Below are positions 25,901 to 36,560 of a stretch of DNA of 64,000 bases, one piece after another. The notes under the pieces were generated by a model that was not told where the DNA came from, made no database searches, and was given only the letters and a program-made list of their open reading frames with translations. Made by a program: the position numbers and the translations under genes. The stretch lies in the NCBI GenBank assembly GCA_033439265.1, contig JAVTVX010000031.1, positions 4,449,501 to 4,513,500 of the forward strand, read 5' to 3'. This stretch comes from Dillenia suffruticosa (Eukaryota; Streptophyta; Magnoliopsida; Dilleniales; Dilleniaceae). Within the stretch, counting starts at the first letter, position 1, and each line of letters opens with the position of its first letter.

Positions 25901-25937
25901 AGTACATAATATATAGTCACTAAAAATCGATGTTATA
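22922..25937 (-). repeat. Gypsy element LTR, right copy
   Basis: About 3.0 kb, homologous to 12708-15679. The neighbouring TGATACCACC (22906-22915) is the complement of a TGGTATCA primer site, so this is the upstream LTR of a minus-strand element. Nothing else is recognised in this stretch. Confidence 0.85.
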
Positions 25938-26052
25938 CATATGGTATTAAAAGCGGATACAATTGAAATCATTTTAGCATTTAAAATTTTATCCCATTTT
26001 GAAGGATTTCATGAAAGAAAAATGGACAAAAAGGAAAAATAAAACTCTAAAA

Positions 26053-26125
26053 TAGAGATGTGGGGTATCCTTCCTAGTACCTCTTGCATGCTAAGTGAGC
26101 TCTCTATCATCTGAGCTATATCCTC
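26053..26125 (-). pseudogene. tRNA-Ala pseudogene, unit C (AGC)
   Basis: 73 nt long with anticodon AGC, but with mismatches in the acceptor, T and anticodon stems. TTTT follows the 3' end. Confidence 0.75.
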
Positions 26126-26347
26126 ATACAATATCAAATTTCTATAAGTTATTTTATCTAACAATGACCTCATATTAGTAAATTTTGAGTTCATCACCCT
26201 CAAGTAAATCTGACTCCAACCCATTAACAACAACTTCATTATGAACAAGCAAATTTTTATACTTTAAAGAATAAAACTTTGAAATGCTGATGCAGGGTAT
26301 TGATATACAAATTTGACTCTGACAAAGGAAAGAATGAAACTCTAAAA

Positions 26348-26420
26348 TGGAGATGCGGGGTATCGATCCCCGTACCTCTCGCATGCTAAGCGAGCGCTCT
26401 ACCATCTGAGCTACATCCCC
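26348..26420 (-). tRNA. tRNA-Ala (AGC), intact
   Basis: 73 nt, starting GGGGATGTAGCTCAGATGG and ending in discriminator A. The acceptor GGGGATG pairs with CATCTCC, including the G3:U70 wobble that alanyl-tRNA synthetase recognises. D arm GCTC/GAGC, anticodon stem CTCGC/GCGAG with loop TTAGCAT (anticodon AGC, read as IGC), and T stem CGGGG/CCCCG with loop ATCGATA, as usual in eukaryotic tRNA-Ala. Every stem pairs fully. The internal A and B boxes are in place. A TTTT terminator directly follows the 3' end, and the 5' flank is AT-rich. No intron, and CCA is not encoded. It is the only undamaged copy among 15 in the array. Confidence 0.95.
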
Positions 26421-26749
26421 ACGTAATATCAAATTTTTGTTTGGCATTTTAATAAACGTCGACCACTACTAACAAATTTTGAGTTCATCATCCTCAAGTG
26501 AATTTCCCTCATAAGAATCTGACTCCAACCCATTAATCACAACTTCAATATGAATTTGCTACATTGAACGAAATAACTCATGCCATCGACAATGCACTAC
26601 AACAATCATGTTTGAAAAATTATCAGTATTGAACAACATATGCTATTAAAAGGGGACACACTTAAAATCATTTTAATATGTAAATTTTTATCCTTCTTTG
26701 AAGCATTTCATGGAAGGAGAAGAGATGATGAAAAAATAAAACTTTGAAA

Positions 26750-26822
26750 TGGAGATGTGGGTTATCTTTCCTTATACATCTTGCATGCTAAGTAAGCTCT
26801 CTACTATCTGAGCTACATTCCC
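26750..26822 (-). pseudogene. tRNA-Ala pseudogene, unit E (AGC)
   Basis: 73 nt with anticodon AGC. The T stem and part of the anticodon stem are disrupted, and the TTTT terminator is reduced to TTTC. Confidence 0.75.
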
Positions 26823-27148
26823 ATATGATGTCAATTTTCTTATAGGCATTTTGTCAAACATTGACATCAAATTAAAAAATTTTGAGTTCATTGCCTGGAA
26901 GTGAATAGCCATTGTGAAAATCCAACTCCAACTCATTTAACCACAACTTCATTATGAATTTCCAACCTCAAATGAAATAAGTTACAATAACTACAAACCA
27001 CTAAAACAATCACGTATTTAAAATTGTTTGTATGGAATAACATATGGCATTAAAAGGGGACACATGAAATATTTTGAGCATGTAAATTTTTTTCCTTAGG
27101 ATTTCATGAAAGAAGAAGGAACAAAACAGAAAGAGTACATCTCTAAAA

Positions 27149-27220
27149 TGGATACGTGGGTATCGATCCCCATACTTCTGGCATGGGAATTGAGTGCTCT
27201 ACCATCTAAACTATATCGCC
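27149..27220 (-). pseudogene. tRNA-Ala pseudogene, unit F (anticodon CCC)
   Basis: 72 nt, one base short in the 3' half. The anticodon position reads CCC (loop TTCCCAT), which would be glycine, and the acceptor stem has lost its pairs and the G3:U70 signature. A TTTT terminator remains. Confidence 0.7.
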
Positions 27221-27547
27221 ATACAATGTCAAATTTCTATTTGGTTTTTTATCAAACACTAACCTCATATAAACAAATTTTGAGTTCATTACCCTAAAGT
27301 GAATTGCCTTCATAAGAATTTGACTCCAACCCATCAACCACAACATCATTAAGAATTACCTATATCGAACGAAACAACTTACCACATCTACAAACCACTA
27401 GAACAATCATGTATGTAAAACTATCAATATGGAACAACATATGGTACTAAAAGGGGACACACTTGAATAATTTTAGTATGTAAATTTTTATCCTTCTTTG
27501 AAGGATTTCATGAAAAAGGGACTAAAAGGAAAAATAAAACTCTGAAA

Positions 27548-27619
27548 TGGTGATGTGGGGTATCAATACCGTATTGCCTACATGCTAAGTGAGTGCTTTA
27601 CAATCTGAGCTACATCCTT
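27548..27619 (-). pseudogene. tRNA-Ala pseudogene, unit G (AGC)
   Basis: 72 nt with anticodon AGC kept. The variable/T-arm region is altered and the terminator is lost (TTTC). Followed only 203 bp later by the truncated unit H. Confidence 0.7.
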
Positions 27620-27750
27620 ATCCGATGTCAAATTTCAATAAGGCTTTTTATCAAACACGGACCTCATATTGACATATTTTGGGTTCATTACCTTAAAGTG
27701 AGTTACCATCGTAAGAATCCAACTGTAACCCATTAATCACAAATTTATTA

Positions 27751-27814
27751 GGAGTATCGATCCTCGTCCCTCTCACATGCTAAGCAAGTACTTTACCATT
27801 TAAGCTACATTCGC
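27751..27814 (-). pseudogene. tRNA-Ala pseudogene, unit H (3' end truncated)
   Basis: Lacks the 3' acceptor strand and the usual flank: flank sequence CACAAATTTATTA joins straight onto the T-arm GTATCGATCC. The same junction recurs in units A' (29963) and H' (31763). Confidence 0.7.
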
Positions 27815-27843
27815 ATACAATGTCAAATTTGGTTAGACATTTT

Positions 27844-29598
27844 AGGCTAGACTCCTCAAACACTTTACCTACTTTTAATTCTACCGTCGTAAGGAGAAGA
27901 GATACACCTATAGTTCTTCAAATTTCACCTACAGGTTTTGTAAAGTTTTCAGAACTCCATATATCAACTATACTCCTTAAACTTTGCCCGCAAGCTTTGC
28001 AAAACTTTCAGAGAAATCATTGTATTATCACATTCTCTTTGTATTACTTTATATTCACATGAGTTAATGTTCACAAAGATCCTAATTTATTACAAGAATT
28101 ACATAGGATTTATAGCCAAATATCATGAATATGTAGTCCCTATAATCAATCAACTCATAGCAGTCCAATGAACTATTTAATGAGTTTCTAGCACAACAAG
28201 TTTTGATAAAACTACCATATCTTGGGCTGCAATATCTTGATTGAGATGAATCTAGTTGCCACACGAAATTAAAACTTAGGGCTATGACTTTTATGTTCAT
28301 TGTTCATTTCAATTCCAATTATACAGAGAAAGCCACATCAAACAATATTATAACCCAAAATTCATAATACAATTTGTGCAGTTATAGAAATATTAACATA
28401 ACATTTTCTACACATATTGGATTGAGCTGATTTTAGTGACCATTTAAAGATAAGACATAGGATTACAATGTTTGTATTAAGAGGTTAGCCTAATTCAACC
28501 AGAAGATAGCTAACAATCGAAGCAAAGTTTAGCACAGAAACGGATAGAAACATGGTAGTTTTTCTGCAAAAAAAGTGCCAATTTGAAAATTTACCGAAAT
28601 TTCATTTCATAATAAAACTCTTTGAATTATATGTCATTTAAAGCTATGGGAGTCTACTTTGTTCAGGAGAAAACCATATTTGATTTAGAATTGTGTAGGA
28701 AAAGATATTAAATAATGAATAGAGCAAGGTCATGCTGTGAAACCGAGCAGTTTTTCTACAAAGGTCTTACTATTTCAAAAATTCACCAAATTCAATTCTC
28801 TACTAAACTTTTCGAATCATGTCATTTTAATGTTATGGAAGTCTAGTTTTATCAAAAGGAAATTATATTCAATTTGGAGTTGTGTAACTAAAAACTGTAT
28901 CACGGTCAAACTATTTAGAATATTAAATCATGGGTTTTTTCCATCTTTTGATATTCCAATATGAGGTTTTCCTTTTTTTTCATTCCATCCTTATTTTAAT
29001 ACCACAAACAATCAGAAAACATATTAAATATGGATATTACGCATCAAAGAAACAAAGACAAGCATAGTATTTGCCTTAAACTCGTAATTTTTCTTTTGAG
29101 CTTTCTTCATTTCCTCTCCAAACTTTCTTTGAATTTTTTGGTTGTTCTTTATGTTTCCTACAGCCCTTTTTCCTTCCCAAAGACTAGGGTTAACATGTAT
29201 ATGGATGGATATGGTTTATTTCAAGCTCAAATGGTGGTTTTCAGGGAGTTTGGGTGGGTTTTTGTGAGAGAACAATGGGATGCGAGAATAAGGTTTTCTT
29301 TTTGGAAGAGGAGACTCTCTCTCTCTCTCTCTCTTTCTCTCCCCCCCATTCTCTTACTCTCTCTCTATGTAAGAGGCATGCAGGTCCCCCAAATATGGTG
29401 ATGTGTTAAAGGTATGACTGCGATGTGTTCCACATAAAAACTAAATGCGCTCATTAAAATATAAAAACTGAAACATGCATTGCACATAAAAATTCAACAA
29501 GTTTTAGCATTGTACAAAGTATTGAATCTAAATGTACTCATTAAAATGTAGATGCATGCTTTAATGATTTCTCAAAACATAACCTTACAAAATTTCGT
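27844..29598. mobile_element. Unidentified 1.75-kb insertion in the tRNA-Ala array, possibly an LTR
   Basis: Array similarity stops near 27843 and resumes near 29599. The insert contains a diverged tandem duplication (about 28553-28712 and 28742-28890), both halves with 'GTCATTT..A..TTATGG(G/A)AGTCTA', a motif also seen in the gypsy LTRs (24770, 50300), and a CT-rich tract (29318-29365). That fits a decayed solo LTR of the same broad group, but no TG...CA ends or target duplication were found. A 123-codon frame (29030-29401) crosses the CT tract and is not supported as a gene. Confidence 0.35.
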
Positions 29599-29756
29599 GA
29601 GTCATTTTACGAAATGAAAAATTATAAGTATGGCATACGTATGTCATTAAATGTGGACACATTAGAAATCATTTGAGCATATAAATTTTTATCCTTTTTT
29701 AAAGGATTTCATAAAAAGAAGGAAGAACAAAATGGGGAAATAATAAAACTCTGAAA

Positions 29757-29829
29757 TGGAGATGCATGTTATCGATCTTTATGTGTCATGCATGCAAAGC
29801 GAGTGCTCTACCATGTTTTCTACTTCCCC
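29757..29829 (-). pseudogene. tRNA-Ala pseudogene (anticodon UGC)
   Basis: 73 nt. Loop TTTGCAT gives UGC. The acceptor start is kept (GGGGAAG), but the D arm and T arm are broken and the terminator is lost. Confidence 0.7.
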
Positions 29830-29962
29830 ATATGATGCCATATTTTTGTTACACATTTTATCAAACACCAACCTCATATTAACAAATTTTGAGTTTATTA
29901 CCCTAAAGTGAATTGCCCTCATAAGAATATGGCTCCAACCTATTAACTACAACTTCATTCGA

Positions 29963-30024
29963 GGTATCGATCCCCATGCCTCTTGCATGCAATGCGAGCA
30001 CTTCACCATGTGAGCTACATCCCT
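29963..30024 (-). pseudogene. tRNA-Ala pseudogene, unit A' (UGC, 3' truncated)
   Basis: Loop ATTGCAT, anticodon UGC. The flank resembles that of unit A (12069), but the 3' acceptor strand is missing through the same kind of junction as units H and H'. Confidence 0.7.
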
Positions 30025-30354
30025 ATATAGTGTCAAATTTCTGTTAGGCTTTCTATCATACACTGACTTCATATAACCAAATTTGGTGTTCATTACTATG
30101 AATTGCATAGTTCTTGTAAGAGTCTGACTCAAACCTATTAACCACAACTTCATTTTAAATTTCCACATCAAATGAAAAAACTCACTACAACTATGGACCA
30201 CTAGAACAATCATGTATGAAAATTATCAATATAAAAGAACAAATGGCATTAAAAGGGGGTCACATTTGAAATCATTTGAGCATGCTAATTTATCCCATTT
30301 TAAAATATTTCATGAATGAAGAGGGAATAAAAAGGAAAGAATAAAACTCTAAAA

Positions 30355-30424
30355 TGGAGATATGGGGTATCTATCCCCGTACCTCTCTGCTAAGCAAGCG
30401 TTCTACCATTTGTGCTATATTCCC
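30355..30424 (-). pseudogene. tRNA-Ala pseudogene, unit D' (AGC)
   Basis: The counterpart of the intact copy at 26348 by flank variants. 70 nt: three bases are missing beside the anticodon loop, although the T arm (CGGGG...CCCCA) is still largely paired. TTTT terminator kept. Confidence 0.75.
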
Positions 30425-30752
30425 ATGAAATGTCAAATCTCTATTAGGCATCTTAATAAACACGGACCACTATTAACAAATTTTGTGTTGATCATCTTCA
30501 TGTGAATTTCCCTCGTAAGAATCCAACTCCAACCCATTAACCAGAACTTCGATATAAATTTCCTCTATCGAATGAAACAACTCACCATATCTACATAACA
30601 CTACAACAATCATGTTTCTAAAATTATCAGAATGGAACAATAATGGTATTAAAAGGGGACACACTTAAAATCATTTTAGTATGTAACTTTTTATCCTTCT
30701 TTGAACCATTTCATTAAACCAGAAGAGACAAGGAAAAAATAAATCTCTAAAA

Positions 30753-30825
30753 TGGAGATATGGGGTATCCTTTCACGTACCTCTCGCGTGTTAAGAGAGC
30801 ACTCTACCATCTGAGCTACATCTGC
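30753..30825 (-). pseudogene. tRNA-Ala pseudogene, unit E' (anticodon AAC)
   Basis: 73 nt. Loop TTAACAC gives AAC, a valine anticodon, through one base change from AGC plus neighbours. The acceptor start GCAGATG has lost the G3:U70 pair. TTTT terminator kept. Confidence 0.7.
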
Positions 30826-31157
30826 ATACAATGCCAATTTTCTATTAGGCATTTTATCTAACACTGACGTCATATTAATAAATTTTTAGGTCATTGCCCT
30901 AAAGTGAATAGTCTTCATGAGAATTCAACTCCAACCCATTAACCATAACTTCATCATGAATTTCAAACCTCAAATGAAGTAATTTACTATAATTACAAAC
31001 CATTAGAACAATCATGTATGTAAAATTATCAGTATGGAAGAACATATGGCATTAAAATGGGACACATATGAGATCATTTAAGCATGCGAATTTTTATTCT
31101 TTTTTAAGGATTTCATGAAATAAGAAAGAACAAAAAAGAAAGAATAAATCTATAAAA

Positions 31158-31230
31158 TGGAGATGTAGGGTATCAATCCCTATACCTCTCTTAAGCTAAG
31201 CAAGCGCTCTAGTTTCTGAGCTACATCCCC
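31158..31230 (-). pseudogene. tRNA-Ala pseudogene, unit F' (AGC)
   Basis: 73 nt with the 5' acceptor GGGGATGTAGCTCAG intact and anticodon AGC. The D-arm partner and anticodon stem are mismatched. TTTT terminator kept. Confidence 0.75.
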
Positions 31231-31558
31231 ATACTATGTCAAAATTTCTCTTAGGCCTTTTATCAAACACCAATCTTATATTAACAAATTTTAAGCTCAT
31301 CACCATAAAGTGAATTGCCTTCATAAGAATCCAACTCCAACCCATTAACCATAACTTCATTACGAATTTCCTACTTCGTAGGAAGCAACTCCACATCTAT
31401 AGACCACTAGAACAATCATGTTTGCTAAATTATTAGTATCAAACAACATATGGTTTTAAAAGGGAACATAATTGAAATCATTTCATTTAGTAAATTTTTG
31501 TCCTTCTTTGAAAGATTTCATGAAAAAGGGACAAAAGGGAAAAAATAAAACTTTGAAA

Positions 31559-31630
31559 TGGTGATGCAGGGTATCAATCCCATACCACTTGCATGCTAAG
31601 TGAGCGTTGTACCATTCAAGCTATATCCCT
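31559..31630 (-). pseudogene. tRNA-Ala pseudogene, unit G' (AGC)
   Basis: 72 nt, anticodon AGC, altered acceptor and variable region, terminator lost as in unit G. Confidence 0.7.
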
Positions 31631-31762
31631 ATCTGATGTCAAATTTATGTAAGGCATTTTATCAAACACCGACCTCATATTAATAAATTTTAAGTTCATC
31701 ACCCTAAAGTGAATTGCCCCTCATAAGAATCTAATTGCAACCCATTAGCCCAAGTTCATTAT

Positions 31763-31825
31763 GAGTATCGATCCTTGTACCTCCTGCATGCTAAGCAAGC
31801 GCTCTACTATTTAAACTATATCCAC
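31763..31825 (-). pseudogene. tRNA-Ala pseudogene, unit H' (3' truncated)
   Basis: Same truncation junction as unit H (TTCATTATGA joined to GTATCGATCC). Anticodon AGC. Confidence 0.7.
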
Positions 31826-31985
31826 ATACAGTGTGAATTTTCAGTTAGGCATTTTATCAAATGCTGACCTCATATTAATAAATTCGGAGTTCATCAACTT
31901 GAAGTGAATTAGCCTAGTTAGAATCTGACCCCAACCCATTAACAATTACTTTATTATGAATTTCAAACATCAAATGAAAACCTCT

Positions 31986-34003
31986 TGGCTAAATATGGTG
32001 TTACCCATAAGGTTGCTACCATTACCATCTCTAAACTAGTGGACAAGTTGAGTTTTCAGATCATGAATTAAAAAGTATTTTGGAAAAAATTGTGAACTTT
32101 TTTTTTGTAAGTATTTGGGCTTATAGGACAACATAGAAGTCTCCAATTGGTATGTCACCTTATTGTTTGGTTTATGGTAAGACATGTCATTTTCTAGAGT
32201 TAGAGTATAAGGCATATTGGGCAATGTAATATCTTAACTCTGATTTAATTTTTCTAGGTAAAGAAAGAAAGTTGCGGTTAAATGAGCTGGAGGAATGGCA
32301 GAATGAGGCATATGAGAATGCATGAATTGATAAGGAAAAGACAATGGCATGGCACAATGCTAGAATCACGAAGCAAGAGATCGATGTTTGAGATAAAGTA
32401 CCATTGCATAACTTCCAACTAAGACTTTTTCCAAGAAAGTTGAGATCAAAATGGTTTGTACCATTTGGACTGATGCAAGCTTTTCTGTATGGAGCTGTAG
32501 AGTTTTCAAACGAGCAAGGTGAAAATTTCAAAGTTTATGGGCATCGTTGAAGATTTATGAGGATGGAAATAGCTAGAAGGAAGGGTCTGCCATCTTTTTA
32601 AAAATTCATGACCATAAGAAGTCCTTTGCATGAGAGGAAAAGAATTGCTGCTAAAGAGGAGGTTGCAAGCTTACCGACTTTATGAGGGGAGTTTTCTGCT
32701 CTCTTTTACTTTCTTTTTTATTTATTATTAATCTTGAACATTGTAAGAGATGCTTGGTTTAAGTATGGGGGAACATATATGAAGGCTGATTTAAAAAAAT
32801 GAAAAAAAATGAAAAAAGGAAAAAAGTGAGTTTTTGCTAAATTTTTTTCTACCATCCTGACAAAATTTTCTCTGGTTTTTAAGCCCTTGTATGTTACTTG
32901 ATTTGAGTCGGATTGAATGAAAGATGATTGTATTAGTAGTCATTTGATATATGATTAGCTGTTCATCTTTTAATAATTGATTAGAAAAATAGCCATGCAA
33001 GATTTGAAATAAAATTTACTAAAGTGAGGAATTGTCTTGTTGAACATATATTACATGTGGAATGGTTATTGTAAAACTTGTTTTGATATGTATATTGAGA
33101 CAACATTTTCTTTTTCATGCATTAAAAGGATTAAGGTATATAGGATTACTTTGACCTTCGAAAAAAACTATCTCTAACATTTTATATTCCCAAGTTAACC
33201 AATTTGACCCAAATTCACTAATTTACTTACAATTGATAGCATGACATTATGTTCTTATATGTTAAAGTTTTTTCTGGTAATGTGGTAAATTGGCTCAATG
33301 TTGCAGAAAAGAAGAGAATTATCATGTTAAGCTACCAAAAAAGAAAAAGCAAAAGAGAAAAAGCAAAAAAAAAAAAAAGAACAAAAAGAAAAAGAAAAAA
33401 AAGGGAGAAAAATCATTTTCATTCTTGGATATTGTTCTTATTTGGAATTAGGGTGCCATTACATATTTTTGGATTGAAAGTTATTGATATTTGCATTCTC
33501 TTTGCTTTTGAGGTGTCAAGAATGCAATGTTTTGACATTTGAGTATTTTTAGTGAATTTTTAGCCCAATATTTTTGTGCCTATTTTTCTTTATTTTATTC
33601 TACCCTTAACCCTAGCCCTGTCACAACCAAATAAAAGATCTTTTGATTGGTGAACATATTTCATATTTTTGAGTGGTGAAGATTTGATATATTAGCAAAC
33701 CTATGATAATGCAATCTTATTGTGTTGATTTGAGTGATATGCATATCTTTCCATTAAGTTGACTGCATTGAGTAAATCCATTATGAGGATAGCTGAATTT
33801 TTCATTGTTCTTGATTTCAAAAAGACTGTCGAGAATGCAATATTTGTTTAGTGCTAAATGCTTTGGTTGTCTTGATTGTAATTTTGGTTTAAACTTGTCA
33901 TCTACACAGTTAGGATCTTGGGAAAGATGAATTGATTTTGAAAAAAATTTCTTTTGTTATATCTCTTGATTGAGGACAAGTAAATATTCAAGTGTTGGGT
34001 ATT
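31986..34003 (+). pseudogene. Athila/Tat-type integrase C-terminus and 3' untranslated region
   Basis: 31986-32640 aligns with 57584-58280, where the recognisable GPFEATQVFPYGVIELSNEE segment of gypsy integrase lies. After it come an A-rich tract (33335-33415) and about 1.3 kb without recognised coding, ending in GAGGACAAGTAAATATTCAA, the purine-rich region usual before these LTRs. Broken. Confidence 0.7.
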
Positions 34004-35143
34004 TGATAATAATAATTTTATACACTTGAATTATATTTTTTTTACCATTATTTATAAATTTTAAGACTGCTTTAAATCTTATTTTGTGATATTTAATTGA
34101 TTAAATTCGTGGTTATTGATTTAAAAAATATTTAGCTTATTTAAGGAAATTTAGACTAGATAGGCAGTTATGAGTATTTTGTGTTTATCTCTATACTCTG
34201 ATGGCCAATTGAGCTAATTCTTGTTGTATTGGAAACTAGAATTCAACATCTACAAATCTTATGAAATGTCCAGAGGTTAAAAAATATGTGACATTTTCTT
34301 TAGGGTTTTAATCCAATAAATAAGAGGCATCCTACGATGGAGAATATGTGACATTTTCTTTTACACTCTCTTTTAGATTATTGGAGGAGGAAGGCGTAAA
34401 CTCTAGTAGTCACCATCAGAGGATGTGATTTTTATATTCTTCTTGTGCAAAAGGGTTGTAATATATTTTATTCTTTCTCATTTTTCTTTAGAAAATCTAG
34501 TTAATTATTGTTATTCTTAGGATTCAATGGATTCTATTTTTAATTAATTGCATAAACTGAATTTATTTTGCTCCCTTAAGTTTTATAGGCATGATTGCTG
34601 TGTGATGAGATTTATTGTTAATCGTAATATTTCAAATTGTATGATATTAGTCCATAATAATAAAATCCTTATAAAATTATGACAACAACCAAAGATTAAT
34701 TTCATGTATGAAAATTTAGGGTAAACTCTAGATTACATTTTCTATAAAATTTAATGCATTTCGAATTAATCAAAATTATATGACCATTGAGTTTTGATAA
34801 GTTGAATTAGGGATTTCACTGCATGACCATCGGGTAAAATCTAATTTTAGGGAATCTACCATCATCTACAATAATTCATTAGTCAATAAATTGGGGGTTT
34901 GAAATGATTCGGTTATGTGAAAGATTGAAAATAGATAAAGCTGATATCCTAAGGTCTTTTATCCATTGATTTTAATCTTTTAATATATTTGTAATTGTGG
35001 TTCAATTTGTCCAACTTAAATACGCTAATTCACACTTGGTACTACAAAGCATCATCGTGGGAATGATACTAGCTCTTTTCATTATATACAACATTCGATT
35101 AGGGTATACTTGTCTAAATTCGTGGTATTAAAATTTCATTTCA
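34004..35143 (+). repeat. Athila/Tat-type LTR
   Basis: From TGATAATAATAATTTTA to TTTCA, followed at 35150 by TGGTATCGTTGCCAAGG. This resembles the family's primer site TGGCGCCGTTGCC (tRNA-Asp type). No second LTR of this element is seen in the window, so its age cannot be read from LTR pairs. Confidence 0.65.
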
Positions 35144-35869
35144 AGTTTTTGGTATCGTTGCCAAGGATATCTTTGTATATCAATTAGAATAATCTTGTTT
35201 GGGATTGGACATTATCTTTTATATTTTTATTTATTTCTTTCTCATATTAAATATGTTATATAGTCTTTTAAGAAAATTGGATTGGGTCTAGAAATTTTTA
35301 GAATAAATTTTTGTCCAAAAAAAATTTAGGATTAGGGTTAAGCGAACACTTATTTCAAAGGATTTCAGTCTGCTAGGCAAAACGTACGACAATGTCGTTG
35401 GCACCATCATTTCTCGGCCAAATTCCATCATTTTCATAGGTTTTTCTATTTTTCTATTTTTCTTTATTTTTTACTTTTTGATCATTTTTTTGGGTGTATT
35501 TTGTGCATTCTTTTGTTGTTTTTTCATGATTTCTACTTTTATATAGGTGATCAAGATTTTTTGAGTGGCTTTTGAATTTATTTTGAAAGTCTAATTCCAC
35601 GCAATTTTTGTATCAATACACAGTATATGCAAGGATTGAAAAGTTTTGATCTTGTTGAGTTTGATCCTAAGATAGAGAAAACTTTGAAAACCATTTGTAC
35701 ACAAGCTAGGGAAGCCAAGGAACATGTGGAAGCAATAGCTCCGTGAACAGAGCTATAAGAGAGTTCTTGGTGCCTAGATTTTAGGACATGCAAACTAATA
35801 TAGCACGACCTACTGTGGAAGAAAACAATTTCAAACTTAAACCAAAATCTTATTGACATAGTACAGGTA

Positions 35870-36560
35870 GATCAGTTTGGAGGAGAAACTTTTAAAGATC
35901 CAAATAGCTATCTGAAAAATTTTCTAGACATTTATGATACAATTAAGTTGAACAAAGTTAGCCCCAATGCAATATGGTTACGGTTGTTTCCTTTCTTTCT
36001 TAGGAGAAAGGTAAAAATATGACTTATCTCATTTTGTACTATTCACTTTACGAATTGGGAGAATTTATCTCAAGCGTTCCTAGCTGAACATTTCCCACTT
36101 GATAAAAAGGCTAAACTATGTAATGGTATTATTAGTTTTAGGCAATTTGAGGCTAAATCTTTGTATAATATTTGGAAGCGTCTTAAGGATTTGATTAGGT
36201 GATGCCCACATCATGGTATACCTGATTGGTTGATTTTGTAAACTTTTTATGATGCTCTTTTATATTCTACTAAAATTATCATCGATACTACAACTGAATG
36301 TGCTTTTATGAGTAAATCTTATAATGAAGTATGTGCATTACTTGATGATATGATCTCTAATCAGTATGACTGGTCTAACAAAGATGAAATTTCTTGACAA
36401 AAAGTTGGTGTGCATGAGGTCAGTAGTTTTACCCCGCTTAATGCAAAAATCTACTCCTTGATTAATGTGATGAAAGCTAATCAACTTAATGTTGTGATTA
36501 ACCAGGTTTTATCTTGTGATTCATGTGGAGATGGAGATTCTACTCATATGATTTTTAAGT
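35870..36560 (+). pseudogene. Athila/Tat-type gag remnant
   Basis: Fossil with the family signature: FGGETFKDPNSYLKNFLDIY, then NKVSPNAIWLRLFPFFLRRK, then WENLSQAFLAEHFPLDKKAK, FRQFEAKSLYNIWKRLKDLI and CPHHGIPDW. These match the retrotransposon gag domain of Athila/Tat elements in order. Broken. Confidence 0.8.

Larger units (their letters stand above)
12708..25937 (-). mobile_element. Ty3-gypsy chromodomain-type element with 3-kb LTRs, holding nested LTRs
   Basis: LTRs at 12708-15679 and 22922-25937 match throughout. A perfect 5-bp target duplication CATAT (12703-12707, 25938-25942) shows insertion into the tRNA-Ala array. Orientation is minus: the primer-binding match TGGTATCAG lies beside the right LTR (22905-22913) and the coding remains read right to left. 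The interior keeps integrase and RNase H-like parts (15700-17624), then is taken up by another element's LTR (17625-22904) with a solo LTR inside it. Broken, many breaks. The LTRs differ by roughly one base in ten by eye, so the insertion is old. Confidence 0.85.
25938..27843. repeat. tRNA-Ala tandem array, segment 2 (units C-H)
   Basis: Six tRNA-bearing units with starts at 26053, 26348, 26750, 27149, 27548 and 27751, so spacings are about 295, 402, 399, 399 and 203 bp. Units D-H (26348-27843) match units D'-H' (30355-31985) one by one, including private variants in the flanks, and so form a higher-order repeat of about 1.6 kb. Confidence 0.85.
29599..31985. repeat. tRNA-Ala tandem array, segment 3 (units A'-H')
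   Basis: Seven tRNA copies with starts at 29757, 29963, 30355, 30753, 31158, 31559 and 31763, again about 400 bp apart with two short steps of about 205 bp. The last five match 26348-27843 in order. The array ends abruptly at 31985 against the truncated edge of the Athila-type element. Confidence 0.85.

Noticed and set aside
26175-26447. 90-codon frame with DVAQMVERSLSMREVRGSIP, and similar frames at 11980, 29947 and 30691
   Set aside because: These are translations through the tRNA-Ala copies and their flanks, a common false protein.
29030-29401. 123-codon frame ending in a CT-repeat translation
   Set aside because: It runs through a simple repeat in an unidentified insertion. No homologous family recognised and no conserved copy.
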